From: an uncultured Aquimarina sp.
GTDB taxonomy: Bacteria; Bacteroidota; Bacteroidia; Flavobacteriales; Flavobacteriaceae
DNA: 64,000 nucleotides
Assembly (NCBI GenBank): GCA_947492105.1
Contig: CANLMN010000007.1
Location: forward strand, 1-64,000
Direction of reading: 5' to 3'
The position numbers were made by a program, and so were the translations under genes. Below the pieces are notes generated by a model. That model searched no databases. It saw only the letters and a list, made by a program, of their open reading frames with translations, and was not told where the DNA came from. Shown here piece by piece: positions 17,573 through 26,012 of the stretch. The stretch's first letter is position 1. Each line of letters opens with the position of its first letter.

Positions 17573-18056
17573 GGCTATTTTTTTTGCAAAAATAAATATT
17601 ATTTGATCATCCGTATTTTACAGTGCGAAAAAATGTAAGCGGTATGAAAACTGTTTGGTTTTTCAACGCTTATTCTTCAAATGCAAAATATCCAATTAAA
17701 ACTAGTACAAAGATACTATCTAAAGTGTTGCTACGCCATAAGAATATATAAAACTTTGGGGCTTGAGATTGTTTGGGTGCTATTATGAGTATTCTGTATT
17801 TAAAAACATGAATATCAGTTAATTAACGTTTCGCTAACGAATGTATGTGTAGCCAGTTATGATTTTATAAGTGTTTATACGTATTCGGTTTTTAGTTTAT
17901 AGTAATAGGTTATACCATTTGTTGCTTGAATTTACCGGAAAGAAAAATCAAGATTTTTTGTTTCAGCTTCAGCAGAAAAATCAAGCATAGCCTTAATGCA
18001 GTTTTCAATACTATTAGGTGTAACAAATCAAGTTTTGTCCAAGTACATAACGAAAA
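17573..18056. other. Intergenic gap inside the suf half-operon, with a family B repeat
   Basis: The gap between the DUF4377 gene and sufE (both minus strand) is unusually long for an operon. It contains the family B relic at 17913-18013; no gene or clear terminator was found in the rest. Confidence 0.65.
17913..18013 (+). repeat. Family B palindromic repeat, internally deleted
   Basis: The first 80 or so bases closely match the full copies at 29048 and 48086: TACCATTTG, GAATTTACCGGAAAG, TTTCAGCTTCAGCAG and CAAGCATAGCC. The right half is then lost, and a possible degenerate end AATACTA is followed by TTA. TTA also precedes the left end (17910-17912). The left part is certain; the right boundary is a suggestion. 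Confidence 0.65.
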
Positions 18057-18782
18057 CTATTCTATGTCAAGATTTTTGGCTAGTTCGAGGATATGTTCAA
18101 CTAATGTTTCTAGTTGTTCAGGAGGGACTCCGGCATCAAAACTCCTTGAAATATAGGTGCTGTCTTCGGTCTTGATCGTTAATGTAGTGTGTGCTGCGGC
18201 ATCACGATGTCTTTTTTGGCTGGGTGCCTGCCATGTTGGGATATCGGAGAGTGTAAAGGCCTTCGATAAGGTTGTTAATTTTTTCCAGTTTTTGTTTCTA
18301 AGTTTTTTTGCAGTAACCGCTTTTTCTTTTTGGTTTTTGAAAACTGCTATTTTCCCTGAAGTTATTAAAATCTTTTTTTGATAGCCTCTGGTAGTTTCAA
18401 AATAGGAAAACTCCTTGATTTTCGTATTTACTGAAGTGTTTTTGTCCGTAAAGGTGGGGTCTTTTTCTTTTTTTAAAATTTTGATTAGGGTGTAGCTCAG
18501 CGATGATGCATCTGCCAGAGGTTCTGCTACGGGTGTGATCCGTACGGTTAGGGTGTATAAATAACCTTCTTCATATTCAAAACCAGCGATGTCGTCGTAG
18601 AAAAAAGTCCATTCTTCTTCTGGAGTTTCTTTATAAAGCAGACATTTTTGTGGTGCCAACCCAGTGCAATCTACCAGCGTACTACCAATGTATATAGTTT
18701 TTGTTTTTGGATTCGATGCTTCTGCTTGCTCACAAGTATTCGCAGCGAATATGATACTGAGTAAAAAAAATAGTTTGTACAT
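18057..18782 (-). CDS. Exported DUF4377 protein between sufS and sufE
   Basis: A 241-residue protein with an N-terminal export signal (MYKLFFLLSIIFAANTC; the Cys17 context is a poor lipobox). Residues 28-112 match DUF4377: IYIGSTLVDCTGLAPQKCLL, then EEWTFFYDDIAGFEYEEGY and LTVRITPV. From about 130 a second region ends in TTLTIKTEDSTYISRSFDAG and a helical LVEHILEL, a pattern seen in other flavobacterial proteins. Its function is unknown. It follows sufS by 102 bases on the same strand. It probably acts in the periplasm, so cooperation with cytoplasmic SUF proteins is not obvious. Confidence 0.7.
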   Translation of the reverse strand: MYKLFFLLSIIFAANTCEQAEASNPKTKTIYIGSTLVDCTGLAPQKCLLYKETPEEEWTFFYDDIAGFEYEEGYLYTLTVRITPVAEPLADASSLSYTLIKILKKEKDPTFTDKNTSVNTKIKEFSYFETTRGYQKKILITSGKIAVFKNQKEKAVTAKKLRNKNWKKLTTLSKAFTLSDIPTWQAPSQKRHRDAAAHTTLTIKTEDSTYISRSFDAGVPPEQLETLVEHILELAKNLDIE

Positions 18783-18884
18783 GAGTTCGTCTTTTTTAAA
18801 TTAGTACTCTGAATCTATAACAAAAAAGAAATCACAATAGTGCTTAAGTCCTTAGACTTGTGATAAACGTTGAGAGAAAAATGA

Positions 18885-20099
18885 TTATCCAAGCATCATA
18901 GCAGCTTTTTGTAGTGCATCAATCATCAAATCAATCTCTTCTTTAGTGTTGTAAAATGCAAAAGAAGCTCTAACGGTACCAGGGATTTTATAAAAATCCA
19001 TAATTGGTTGTGCACAATGATGTCCTGTGCGAACAGCAATGCCTAATTTGTCTACAATAGTACCAATATCATACGGATGGATGGTTCCAATATTGAAAGA
19101 TATGACAGCAGTTTTTTCTTGTGCCGTGCCATAGATTTTGAGACCATCAATTTTTAACAGTTTCTGGGTGGCATACTCCAAAAGCTCTGCTTCGTAAGCC
19201 GCAATTGCATCAAAACCAATATTGTTCATGTAATCTAATGCTGCTCCAAAAGCAATGCCTCCACAAATATTGGGAGTGCCTGCCTCGAACTTGTGTGGTA
19301 ATCCGGCATAAGTCGTTTTTTCAAAGGTTACCTGATCAATCATCTCACCACCTCCTTGATATGGAGGTAATTTATTGAGCCATGATTCTTTGCCATATAA
19401 CATTCCGACACCGGTCGGGCCACATAATTTGTGTGCAGAGACAACATAAAAATCAACATCTAATTCTTGGACATCTGCCTTGATATGAGGACTGGCTTGT
19501 GCACCATCTATAAGAACAGCAGCATCTAATGCGTGCGCTTTTTTGATGATCTCACGAATAGGATTAATAGTGCCAAGTGCATTTGAGACGTGGTTGACAA
19601 ATACCAATTTTGTTTTATTACTTAATAAGGTGTCATATTCTTCCATTATCAAAGTACCTTCTTGATTCATAGGAATCACTTTGAGTACTGCCCCTGTGCG
19701 TTCGCACAACATTTGCCAAGGAACGATATTGGAATGATGTTCCATAGCAGAAACGATGATTTCATCTCCTTTTTGTAATAAGCTAGTAAATCCAGTTGCC
19801 ACAATATTAATGCTATGCGTAGTCCCTGAGGTTAGAATTACTTCATGGGCATGCTTTGCATTAAAATGTGTCTGTACTTTGTGACGAGCTAACTCATAGG
19901 CATCCGTTGCTTCTTGCGACAAACTGTGCACGCCACGGTGGATATTTGCATTGTAATTGGTGTAATAATCCACAATAGTGTTTATAACCACTTGTGGTGT
20001 CTGTGAGGTAGCAGCATTGTCAAAATAGACCAATGGTTTTCCATTTACTTGACGTTGTAATATGGGGAAATCTTGTCGTATTTTTTGAACGTCTATCAT
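18885..20099 (-). CDS. sufS: Cysteine desulfurase SufS
   Basis: A 404-residue PLP enzyme that releases sulfur from cysteine as a persulfide for iron-sulfur assembly. The PLP lysine is Lys224 in SAHKLCGPTG and the sulfur-carrying Cys362 is in RTGHHCAQP, the short-loop SufS type. ATSQTP near the N-terminus and TSGTTHSIN fit the family. It is the first gene of the minus-strand SUF group and has its own TACCTTTA promoter box 18 bases upstream. Its natural neighbour sufD lies 28 kb away on the other strand. Confidence 0.96.
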   Translation of the reverse strand: MIDVQKIRQDFPILQRQVNGKPLVYFDNAATSQTPQVVINTIVDYYTNYNANIHRGVHSLSQEATDAYELARHKVQTHFNAKHAHEVILTSGTTHSINIVATGFTSLLQKGDEIIVSAMEHHSNIVPWQMLCERTGAVLKVIPMNQEGTLIMEEYDTLLSNKTKLVFVNHVSNALGTINPIREIIKKAHALDAAVLIDGAQASPHIKADVQELDVDFYVVSAHKLCGPTGVGMLYGKESWLNKLPPYQGGGEMIDQVTFEKTTYAGLPHKFEAGTPNICGGIAFGAALDYMNNIGFDAIAAYEAELLEYATQKLLKIDGLKIYGTAQEKTAVISFNIGTIHPYDIGTIVDKLGIAVRTGHHCAQPIMDFYKIPGTVRASFAFYNTKEEIDLMIDALQKAAMMLG

Positions 20100-20608
20100 A
20101 GCAAATTATTTAGCTGTAAAGGTACGGATTTGTGGGTAAAAAGCGCCATGCTATTTGGCAAACTGTTAGGCTTTTTTTTTAAACAAAAAAGGGCCGTTAG
20201 TCAATACAAGAAAGCTAATGAATTACTGCCAGTTCGTGTTGTAATAGGGTTTTTTTTGGTTCATTTTCTGTGTCAAAATGTATAAAGAGGTTGCTGACGT
20301 TGCTTTTTTTGTGCAGAACGAGTTTTTGGAAACCTAGTTGGTATAAGTAATCGATAGCACATATTCTTTTCACCTTGTTTAAAAATTCTTATAACCTGCT
20401 GTAAAATAAGAGTAAAACAGCATAAAGTATGAGTAAAAACCGCAGTAAAATAGTTGTTTTTTTTTAGAAATTGCATCTAGTTATAATATACTGAAATTCA
20501 ATGAATAAATAAGATGATTTCATTGAGGTTCCTAACCAAAGTATGAAGTATAAGGGGGTGGTAATAATCATATGCCCTCTTTTTATTTCATGAAACGTAC
20601 TGTACTAT
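20100..20608. other. Divergent intergenic region between sufS and the GCS2 gene
   Basis: This 509-bp stretch holds the sufS promoter box at its left end. At 20371-20388 the words CACCTTGTTTAAAAATTC resemble part of the family C repeat (CCTTGTTCAAAAATTCC), the only hint of a repeat here. No gene is supported; the small frames are AT-rich noise. Confidence 0.55.
20117..20124 (-). promoter_or_regulatory. -7-like element TACCTTTA of sufS
   Basis: Seven of eight positions match TAnnTTTG on the minus strand, 18 bases ahead of the sufS ATG. Confidence 0.45.
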
Positions 20609-22033
20609 ATGATTAAAAATGAGTTAATTAATTATTTTGAAAAAAGTTTCTCTTACAATGAAAATAACCCTAGAGGCATTGGTATCGAATGTGAGATACC
20701 TATTATTACAGCACAAGGAGAGGCAGTGGACCTGTCTGTCATCCAAGAAATGTTTAATTATTTAGAAAACAATGGTTTTGAATTGGAAAGAGATGGTTTT
20801 TCTAATTTGATTATTGCCGCAACCAAAAAAAGAGATAATAAAAACTATGCGTATAATACAGATACAATCACTACAGATACCGGTTATAGTATCCTAGAAA
20901 TTGTTTTGGCACCACAAAATAATTTACATGACATCCAAACTCGGCTGAATGAATTGTTGCTAATACTTATCTCCTGTTTTGATGATCATGACTGTAAAAT
21001 GTTAGGGTATGGTATACAGCCATGTACGTCTCCTTCGAGGAAATTACTCATGCCAAAGGAACGGTATTGCTTTTTTGAAAAATTTTCTACCCATTACATT
21101 GTTCCAAAGTCTATAGGCGCCGATTCAGATTTGCTGAATATTTCGGCCTCTAATCAATGTCACATAGAAATTGATTTAAAAAAAGCTATTCGAGCAACAA
21201 ATATGCTCAATGCACTTTCGGGTCTGCAAATTGCACTTCATGCCAACTCGCCAATATGGTGTGGTAAGATTGATGCCATTGGCAAAGCAAATCGAGAACT
21301 ATTTTGGGACCATTGTTTTCCTGATAGACGTAATCAGGTAGGAATTCCTCCCAAGTTTAACTCCATAGAAAATTATGTAGCATATTTACTTCATTTCAAA
21401 CCATTATTGGTACTCAGAGAAAAACAATTTTTTCAAATTCTAAATAATAATACGTTTGAGGATTACTTGCAAAACTCATATACTAGTCAAGGAAAGACCT
21501 TGTGCGGTCAAACGGTAGATATTCAACCAGAAACAAACGACATCAGTGAATTGATTCCTTTTAGTTGGTTCAATGCTCGTTTGGTTCCCAAGTATGGAAC
21601 TGTAGAGAGTCGAATGTGTTGTCAACAACCTCCTGGAGAAACATTAACCTCCACGGCATTGACTTTGGGATTAGTCGAGAACTTAGAAGAAGCAGAATAC
21701 TTGATGAACACATTTCAATGGGAGACATGGCAGGAAACTCGAATAGAAGCTGCCAAATATACCTTTGACGCCACTATAGATGGAGTAGGTATTGTTTCGT
21801 TTCTTTCTACACTTTTGGATATAGCTGGTAAGGGGCTAAAAAAAAGAGGGCTCGGAGAGGAGGTTTTTTTAACTCCTTTGTACACCAGATTGACTCAACG
21901 TATGTCTCCCGCGGATACGGCCATTGCTATTTTTGAAAAAGAAGGCATGGAGGCTTTTCTGGATCAGTATGCTTTTAATAAAGAGCATTTTTTAAAACCC
22001 GTTGCGGATTTATCTCAAGCCGCTATTCTTTAA
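20609..22033 (+). CDS. GCS2-type carboxylate-amine ligase (glutamate-cysteine ligase family)
   Basis: A 474-residue cytoplasmic enzyme of the glutamate-cysteine ligase family 2, the group with EgtA and plant GshA. The metal/glutamate-binding acids are in GIGIECEIPI (Glu27, Glu29); further family marks are NQCHIEIDL and YGTVESRMCCQQPPGE near residue 330. Such enzymes join the gamma-carboxylate of glutamate to an amine in an ATP-dependent step. The next gene, 16 bases away, looks like an ATP-grasp ligase, so the pair could build a glutathione-like peptide or other conjugate. It is not certain that cysteine is the acceptor; no ergothioneine genes are near. Confidence 0.75.
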   Translation: MIKNELINYFEKSFSYNENNPRGIGIECEIPIITAQGEAVDLSVIQEMFNYLENNGFELERDGFSNLIIAATKKRDNKNYAYNTDTITTDTGYSILEIVLAPQNNLHDIQTRLNELLLILISCFDDHDCKMLGYGIQPCTSPSRKLLMPKERYCFFEKFSTHYIVPKSIGADSDLLNISASNQCHIEIDLKKAIRATNMLNALSGLQIALHANSPIWCGKIDAIGKANRELFWDHCFPDRRNQVGIPPKFNSIENYVAYLLHFKPLLVLREKQFFQILNNNTFEDYLQNSYTSQGKTLCGQTVDIQPETNDISELIPFSWFNARLVPKYGTVESRMCCQQPPGETLTSTALTLGLVENLEEAEYLMNTFQWETWQETRIEAAKYTFDATIDGVGIVSFLSTLLDIAGKGLKKRGLGEEVFLTPLYTRLTQRMSPADTAIAIFEKEGMEAFLDQYAFNKEHFLKPVADLSQAAIL

Positions 22034-22049
22034 TAATATACCCTAAGCA

Positions 22050-23375
22050 ATGATAGATAAAATTTCCAGCCTTTTAGTGGATGATATAAATCCTATAGAT
22101 ACCGATCAGAATAGTGTTTTTTTGAAGCGGATACCAGATGAAGTTTATACCAAAATGATTCATCTATTCTCGAATGAATATCATTTTCAAAATGGTGCAG
22201 AAAATGGAGGAAAAATGAGGATCAATAATTATTATGTAGGTATTCCTCGTGTTTTGTCAGATACATTCATAGCGTTTATTAACGAGATGACAGAGAAACT
22301 ATCTCTTGATCATTTTCCTAGTCTAGGAACACCAGAAGGATTTGAGCCGGATTCGGATACTTTGCTCCCGACAGAACTAGAAGGAGGTTTTTCTTTGGGG
22401 AGTTTTGATATGGCAGTTACTGAAGATGGGTTGCAGAATATCGAGTTTCAATCCGTTGCGACATATCCCGTCAGCGCAGCAAAATTAAATCAGTGTTTAT
22501 TGGATCATATGCAATTAGATAATGCTTTTGTTTTTGCAGATAGTCCAGCGACCAAGTGGAGTGATTTTATTGATTTTTATAAAAAAATAATAGCCGATAA
22601 TCAAACAACAGGAATTGTCCTTACGGATAGAAAAATTAAGGAACAGAAAACGAATTTTGAATTTTTTGCCACCCAAAAAGAGCTTGATATACCAATCGAA
22701 ATTGTGGATATGGAACATATTTTTGAAAAAAATAATGAACTTTTTTATACTGTTCCGGATACTCAAGAAAAGCCCATAAAAATTAATCGTTTATATAATC
22801 GTATACTATTGGCAGAGGCACTGTTTGAGGATAATTATCCATTTGATGCCCACAAATGGAAGTTTCGATTTGATAAAAAATACAATGCCCTAAAATTTAT
22901 TAATCATCCAATAAAACAATTTGAAGTTTCTAAACGGCTATCACCTTATATTTCTCATGCATGCAATCCAGAGTGTTTTGAATTATCAGAGGCTGCATCC
23001 TTATTTCGTCAAGGGGATCTACGATATGAAGACTATGTTTGGAAGCATAAATGGGGAGCAGCTGGGCACAAACTTGTTCTAGAACCTACACCAGCGATTT
23101 TGGATTCGTTGTCCGATCACCTAGAAGAATATATAGCTCAAAGAAAAGTGGTTTTCAAGATTTTTAAGACCGAAGATGGGTTAGAGAAAATCATTGAATT
23201 GCGCTATATGACCGCTATTCATAATAGAAAAATGATGATCGTGCCAATGGCAAGAATAGGGCATGTAACTCAAGAGCCTAATGGGACTCATAATTTCAAA
23301 ATTCATTTTGGAGATAATAACAAAGAGGGCTACGGGTTTAGTCCAGTAATCATTTTTGATAGAAAGGTCAAATAG
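22050..23375 (+). CDS. ATP-grasp-like protein of unknown substrate
   Basis: A 441-residue soluble protein that I do not recognise as a named enzyme. Its middle and C-terminal parts resemble ATP-grasp ligases related to glutathionylspermidine-type synthetases: NRLYNRIL (about 247), FINHPIKQFEVSKRLSP (about 290), EDYVWKHKWGAAGHKLVLEP (about 330, where KHKWGAAGHK could be the nucleotide lysine loop) and IIELRYMTA. It lies 16 bases after the GCS2 ligase and 57 before the sulfatase, so one transcript is very likely. The parallel with GshA-GshB suggests that it adds a second residue to the product of the first enzyme. The fold is an inference from motifs. Confidence 0.55.
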   Translation: MIDKISSLLVDDINPIDTDQNSVFLKRIPDEVYTKMIHLFSNEYHFQNGAENGGKMRINNYYVGIPRVLSDTFIAFINEMTEKLSLDHFPSLGTPEGFEPDSDTLLPTELEGGFSLGSFDMAVTEDGLQNIEFQSVATYPVSAAKLNQCLLDHMQLDNAFVFADSPATKWSDFIDFYKKIIADNQTTGIVLTDRKIKEQKTNFEFFATQKELDIPIEIVDMEHIFEKNNELFYTVPDTQEKPIKINRLYNRILLAEALFEDNYPFDAHKWKFRFDKKYNALKFINHPIKQFEVSKRLSPYISHACNPECFELSEAASLFRQGDLRYEDYVWKHKWGAAGHKLVLEPTPAILDSLSDHLEEYIAQRKVVFKIFKTEDGLEKIIELRYMTAIHNRKMMIVPMARIGHVTQEPNGTHNFKIHFGDNNKEGYGFSPVIIFDRKVK

Positions 23376-23432
23376 GGTATTAATCGTATGAAATAATATT
23401 TTCTAACTCAATTTAATTATAAACACAAAGAG

Positions 23433-25688
23433 ATGTCAAAACAAAAAAACAACTACCTAGACGAATTGAAAGATACTTTGTCTTCATTCGGCAATAAGCA
23501 TAATGTACTACTCATTATGGCGGATGAATTCCGTTTCCCTATTCACAAAGATGCAGGAGGAATGACCAAGGATCTCAAAAATATTTTGGGTTTTCAAAAT
23601 GTAAACAGTACTGTAGAGAGTGAAGAAGCGTGTATATCATCAGAAGCACGCGCTTTATTCCCTGGTTTTGTCAAACTACGAGAAAATGCTGTAGTACTAA
23701 AAAAACATACAGTTGCCACTACAGCATGCGTTCCTAGTAGAGCCGCACTGTTTACGGGGCAATACGGTACAAAAAACAAGGTAACTCAAACGGATGGTGT
23801 GTTCAAAGGTGCTAGTGAGTCAGGTTTTAACTGGCTAGATCCAGAAGGGATTCCGACTTTGGGAGATTGGTTCAAAGAAAATAACTACTCTACCCACTAT
23901 TTTGGAAAATGTCATTTTGCTCATCCCAAGAAACAAAGTTTAAAAGGATGGGGTTTTGATGATTGGGAAACTTCTTTTCCAGAACCACATGGTACACTCA
24001 AGAATAACTTGGGAATGTATCGGGATCATGGATTTACAGACTTAGTTACAACTTTTCTTCGTAGAAAAGGAATGGCTCTTGATTACGATCAAGAGGTTGG
24101 TAGAATAGAAATGAATGAAGACCTTTCTGATGAGGACAAAAAAGCAGAAATTGAGCACATCAAAAAGAAGCCTTGGTTTGCGGTAGCCTCTTTTACAAAT
24201 CCACACGATATAACAACCTGGCCTATATTACCATCACAAGCCCAAAATGGGAAACAAGAGTTACGGGAGGAGGAAGGCGATTTTAGGAATAAAGAGGATA
24301 AAGTAGTACCGCTAGGAATACCTGTACAAGGCACAATGAGCACACCACCAGAATCGGGGACATGGAGATTTGATATGAACCCTGGAGGTATTGATAAATC
24401 CTGTGCAGAATTACCTAAAACTTGGAAGGAAACACTGCAAGATAAACCAGATTGTCAATTCGATTATTCTTTGAAATTAGGCATTGCATTGGCTGCCAAA
24501 ACCGGAAAACAATTTATAGCCAATAACTCCCCTAGTCTTACAGGGATGCCACTTGCTCTAGCCAATGATCCTCAAATGTGGACAGAAGCTTATATGCAGT
24601 ATTACGCTTATCTACATCACCTGTTAGATCAGCAAATAGATAGGGTACTAAAAACATTAGAGGATACAGGATTGAGGGAGAATACTATTGTAGTTTTTGT
24701 TCCTGATCACGGAGAATATGGTGGGTCTCATGGACAGATGATGCAAAAGTGGCATACCGCATATCAAGAAGCGATTCATGTACCTGTAGTTATTAGCATG
24801 CCTCCAAATCATGAAAAGATAATGACAGATAAGGGGCCAAAACCGATTGAAGAATTAACAAGTCATATAGATCTTCTTCCAACATTATTGGGACTGATAG
24901 GTGTCAAAGGTGATGAGGTTTCTTTGTTAAAAAAAAGACTTGGTGGCGATACTGTTCCAGCATTTGTTGGGGCAGACCTTAGTGATTTGATTACAGGAAA
25001 CGCTACCAAAATATTAAATGGTCTTGGTGTAAATTCGCAGGGGTATAGGAATTCTATTTTATTTACAACCAGTGATATGATTACAGAACCAATCAAGATC
25101 AATATGTATGCTGCACCTACAACACTAGAAAAAGAGGTTGATGATATGGTATCTACAGGACAAGAAAATAAGGATACTGATTATGAAATATACCTAAAGG
25201 CGGTGGATAACTACATTGAGAATGCAAAAGGAAATTTATCGGCTGATCAGAGACTTCTTACCGAGCGGATGCGACCAGGTTCCGTGGTGCAGCCAGCAGA
25301 GGTTCATTGTATAAGAGAAGATAGCTGGAAACTTGTGCGCTACCGTGATTACCATGATCCTAGCAACCAAAACAAGTATCAATGGGAGCTGTATAATCTA
25401 GATGTGGATCCTATGGAGCTGTATAACCTGTTAGAATACAAGACGGAACCTGGAGAGGCTAGATTTGTAGCAAGACCATTATTGGTACAGCTTATGCAAA
25501 GAGAAAACTTAATGACCGAAACCCCTACTAGTAGCGTTACGGCAAATGGTGCAACTAGTATGGTATTGGAAGAATTAGTGATAGACGAAGATTCTAACGA
25601 GTTTGATTTTACAGATGCACAACAAATCGAAGACAAAGCAAATTATTTATATGTGAGATTGTTAGAGATGATAGAGAGTATGCTCTAG
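23433..25688 (+). CDS. Cytoplasmic sulfatase-family hydrolase with CxPSR formylglycine motif
   Basis: A 751-residue member of the alkaline phosphatase/sulfatase superfamily. The activation motif is Cys99-V-P-S-Arg103 in TTACVPSRAALFTGQYG, so the cysteine should become formylglycine. Metal-site residues are visible in LLIMADEFR (about 27-34) and VPDHGEYGGSHGQ (about 430), with HVPVVIS after. It lacks any signal peptide or lipobox, unlike most polysaccharide sulfatases of flavobacteria, and is long for the family. The sequence starts with a soluble helix (NNYLDELKDTL). It closes the unit with the GCS2 and ATP-grasp genes and is followed by a terminator. Substrate could be a sulfate ester, phosphonate or phosphodiester. 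Confidence 0.82.
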   Translation: MSKQKNNYLDELKDTLSSFGNKHNVLLIMADEFRFPIHKDAGGMTKDLKNILGFQNVNSTVESEEACISSEARALFPGFVKLRENAVVLKKHTVATTACVPSRAALFTGQYGTKNKVTQTDGVFKGASESGFNWLDPEGIPTLGDWFKENNYSTHYFGKCHFAHPKKQSLKGWGFDDWETSFPEPHGTLKNNLGMYRDHGFTDLVTTFLRRKGMALDYDQEVGRIEMNEDLSDEDKKAEIEHIKKKPWFAVASFTNPHDITTWPILPSQAQNGKQELREEEGDFRNKEDKVVPLGIPVQGTMSTPPESGTWRFDMNPGGIDKSCAELPKTWKETLQDKPDCQFDYSLKLGIALAAKTGKQFIANNSPSLTGMPLALANDPQMWTEAYMQYYAYLHHLLDQQIDRVLKTLEDTGLRENTIVVFVPDHGEYGGSHGQMMQKWHTAYQEAIHVPVVISMPPNHEKIMTDKGPKPIEELTSHIDLLPTLLGLIGVKGDEVSLLKKRLGGDTVPAFVGADLSDLITGNATKILNGLGVNSQGYRNSILFTTSDMITEPIKINMYAAPTTLEKEVDDMVSTGQENKDTDYEIYLKAVDNYIENAKGNLSADQRLLTERMRPGSVVQPAEVHCIREDSWKLVRYRDYHDPSNQNKYQWELYNLDVDPMELYNLLEYKTEPGEARFVARPLLVQLMQRENLMTETPTSSVTANGATSMVLEELVIDEDSNEFDFTDAQQIEDKANYLYVRLLEMIESML

Positions 25689-25709
25689 ACGCAACTAAAA
25701 TTGTTTTGT

Positions 25710-25745
25710 AAAAGCAGTTAGAAAACTAATTTTCTAGCTGCTTTT
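25710..25745 (+). terminator. Terminator after the sulfatase gene
   Basis: A 16-bp stem with one mismatch (arms 25710-25725 and 25730-25745), loop 4, containing AAAAGCAG/CTGCTTTT, then GTATTATTT. It lies 22 bases past the stop. Confidence 0.8.
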
Positions 25746-25949
25746 GTATTATTTATGAATTAAATTCATCGCTGATCCGTTTTTTTGATGCCTTTCTATT
25801 TCTAGCTTAAGTTAATGTCATTGGTATTGTTGTTAAACGGATATTTCACTCTTAATTTCTTCATACGATTACTATTGTTTAAAAAAAGAATAGTATAAAT
25901 AATTTGAAATCAAATAGCTGTAATAATGTGTTTGTTGTAGTAATAAATG

Positions 25950-25957
25950 TATATTTG
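25950..25957 (+). promoter_or_regulatory. -7 element TATATTTG of the surface protein gene
   Basis: Exact TAnnTTTG match; TTTG at 25931-25934 may be a -33 element with a short spacer. The start codon is 56 bases downstream at 26013. Confidence 0.55.
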
Positions 25958-26012
25958 CGTCGCTACTACCCCGGCAAATCAAAAGATTACATATACAAAC
26001 AAACATTTAATC

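Larger units (their letters stand above)
25689..26012. other. Intergenic region: sulfatase terminator and adhesin promoter
   Basis: This 324-bp region has the terminator at 25710-25745 and the TATATTTG box at 25950-25957. An in-frame ATG at 25947 overlaps that box and is not a credible start. Nothing else was found. Confidence 0.7.

Noticed and set aside
25947-26012. An earlier start for the type IX surface protein
   Set aside because: It overlaps the TATATTTG promoter box and adds residues before a perfect signal peptide.
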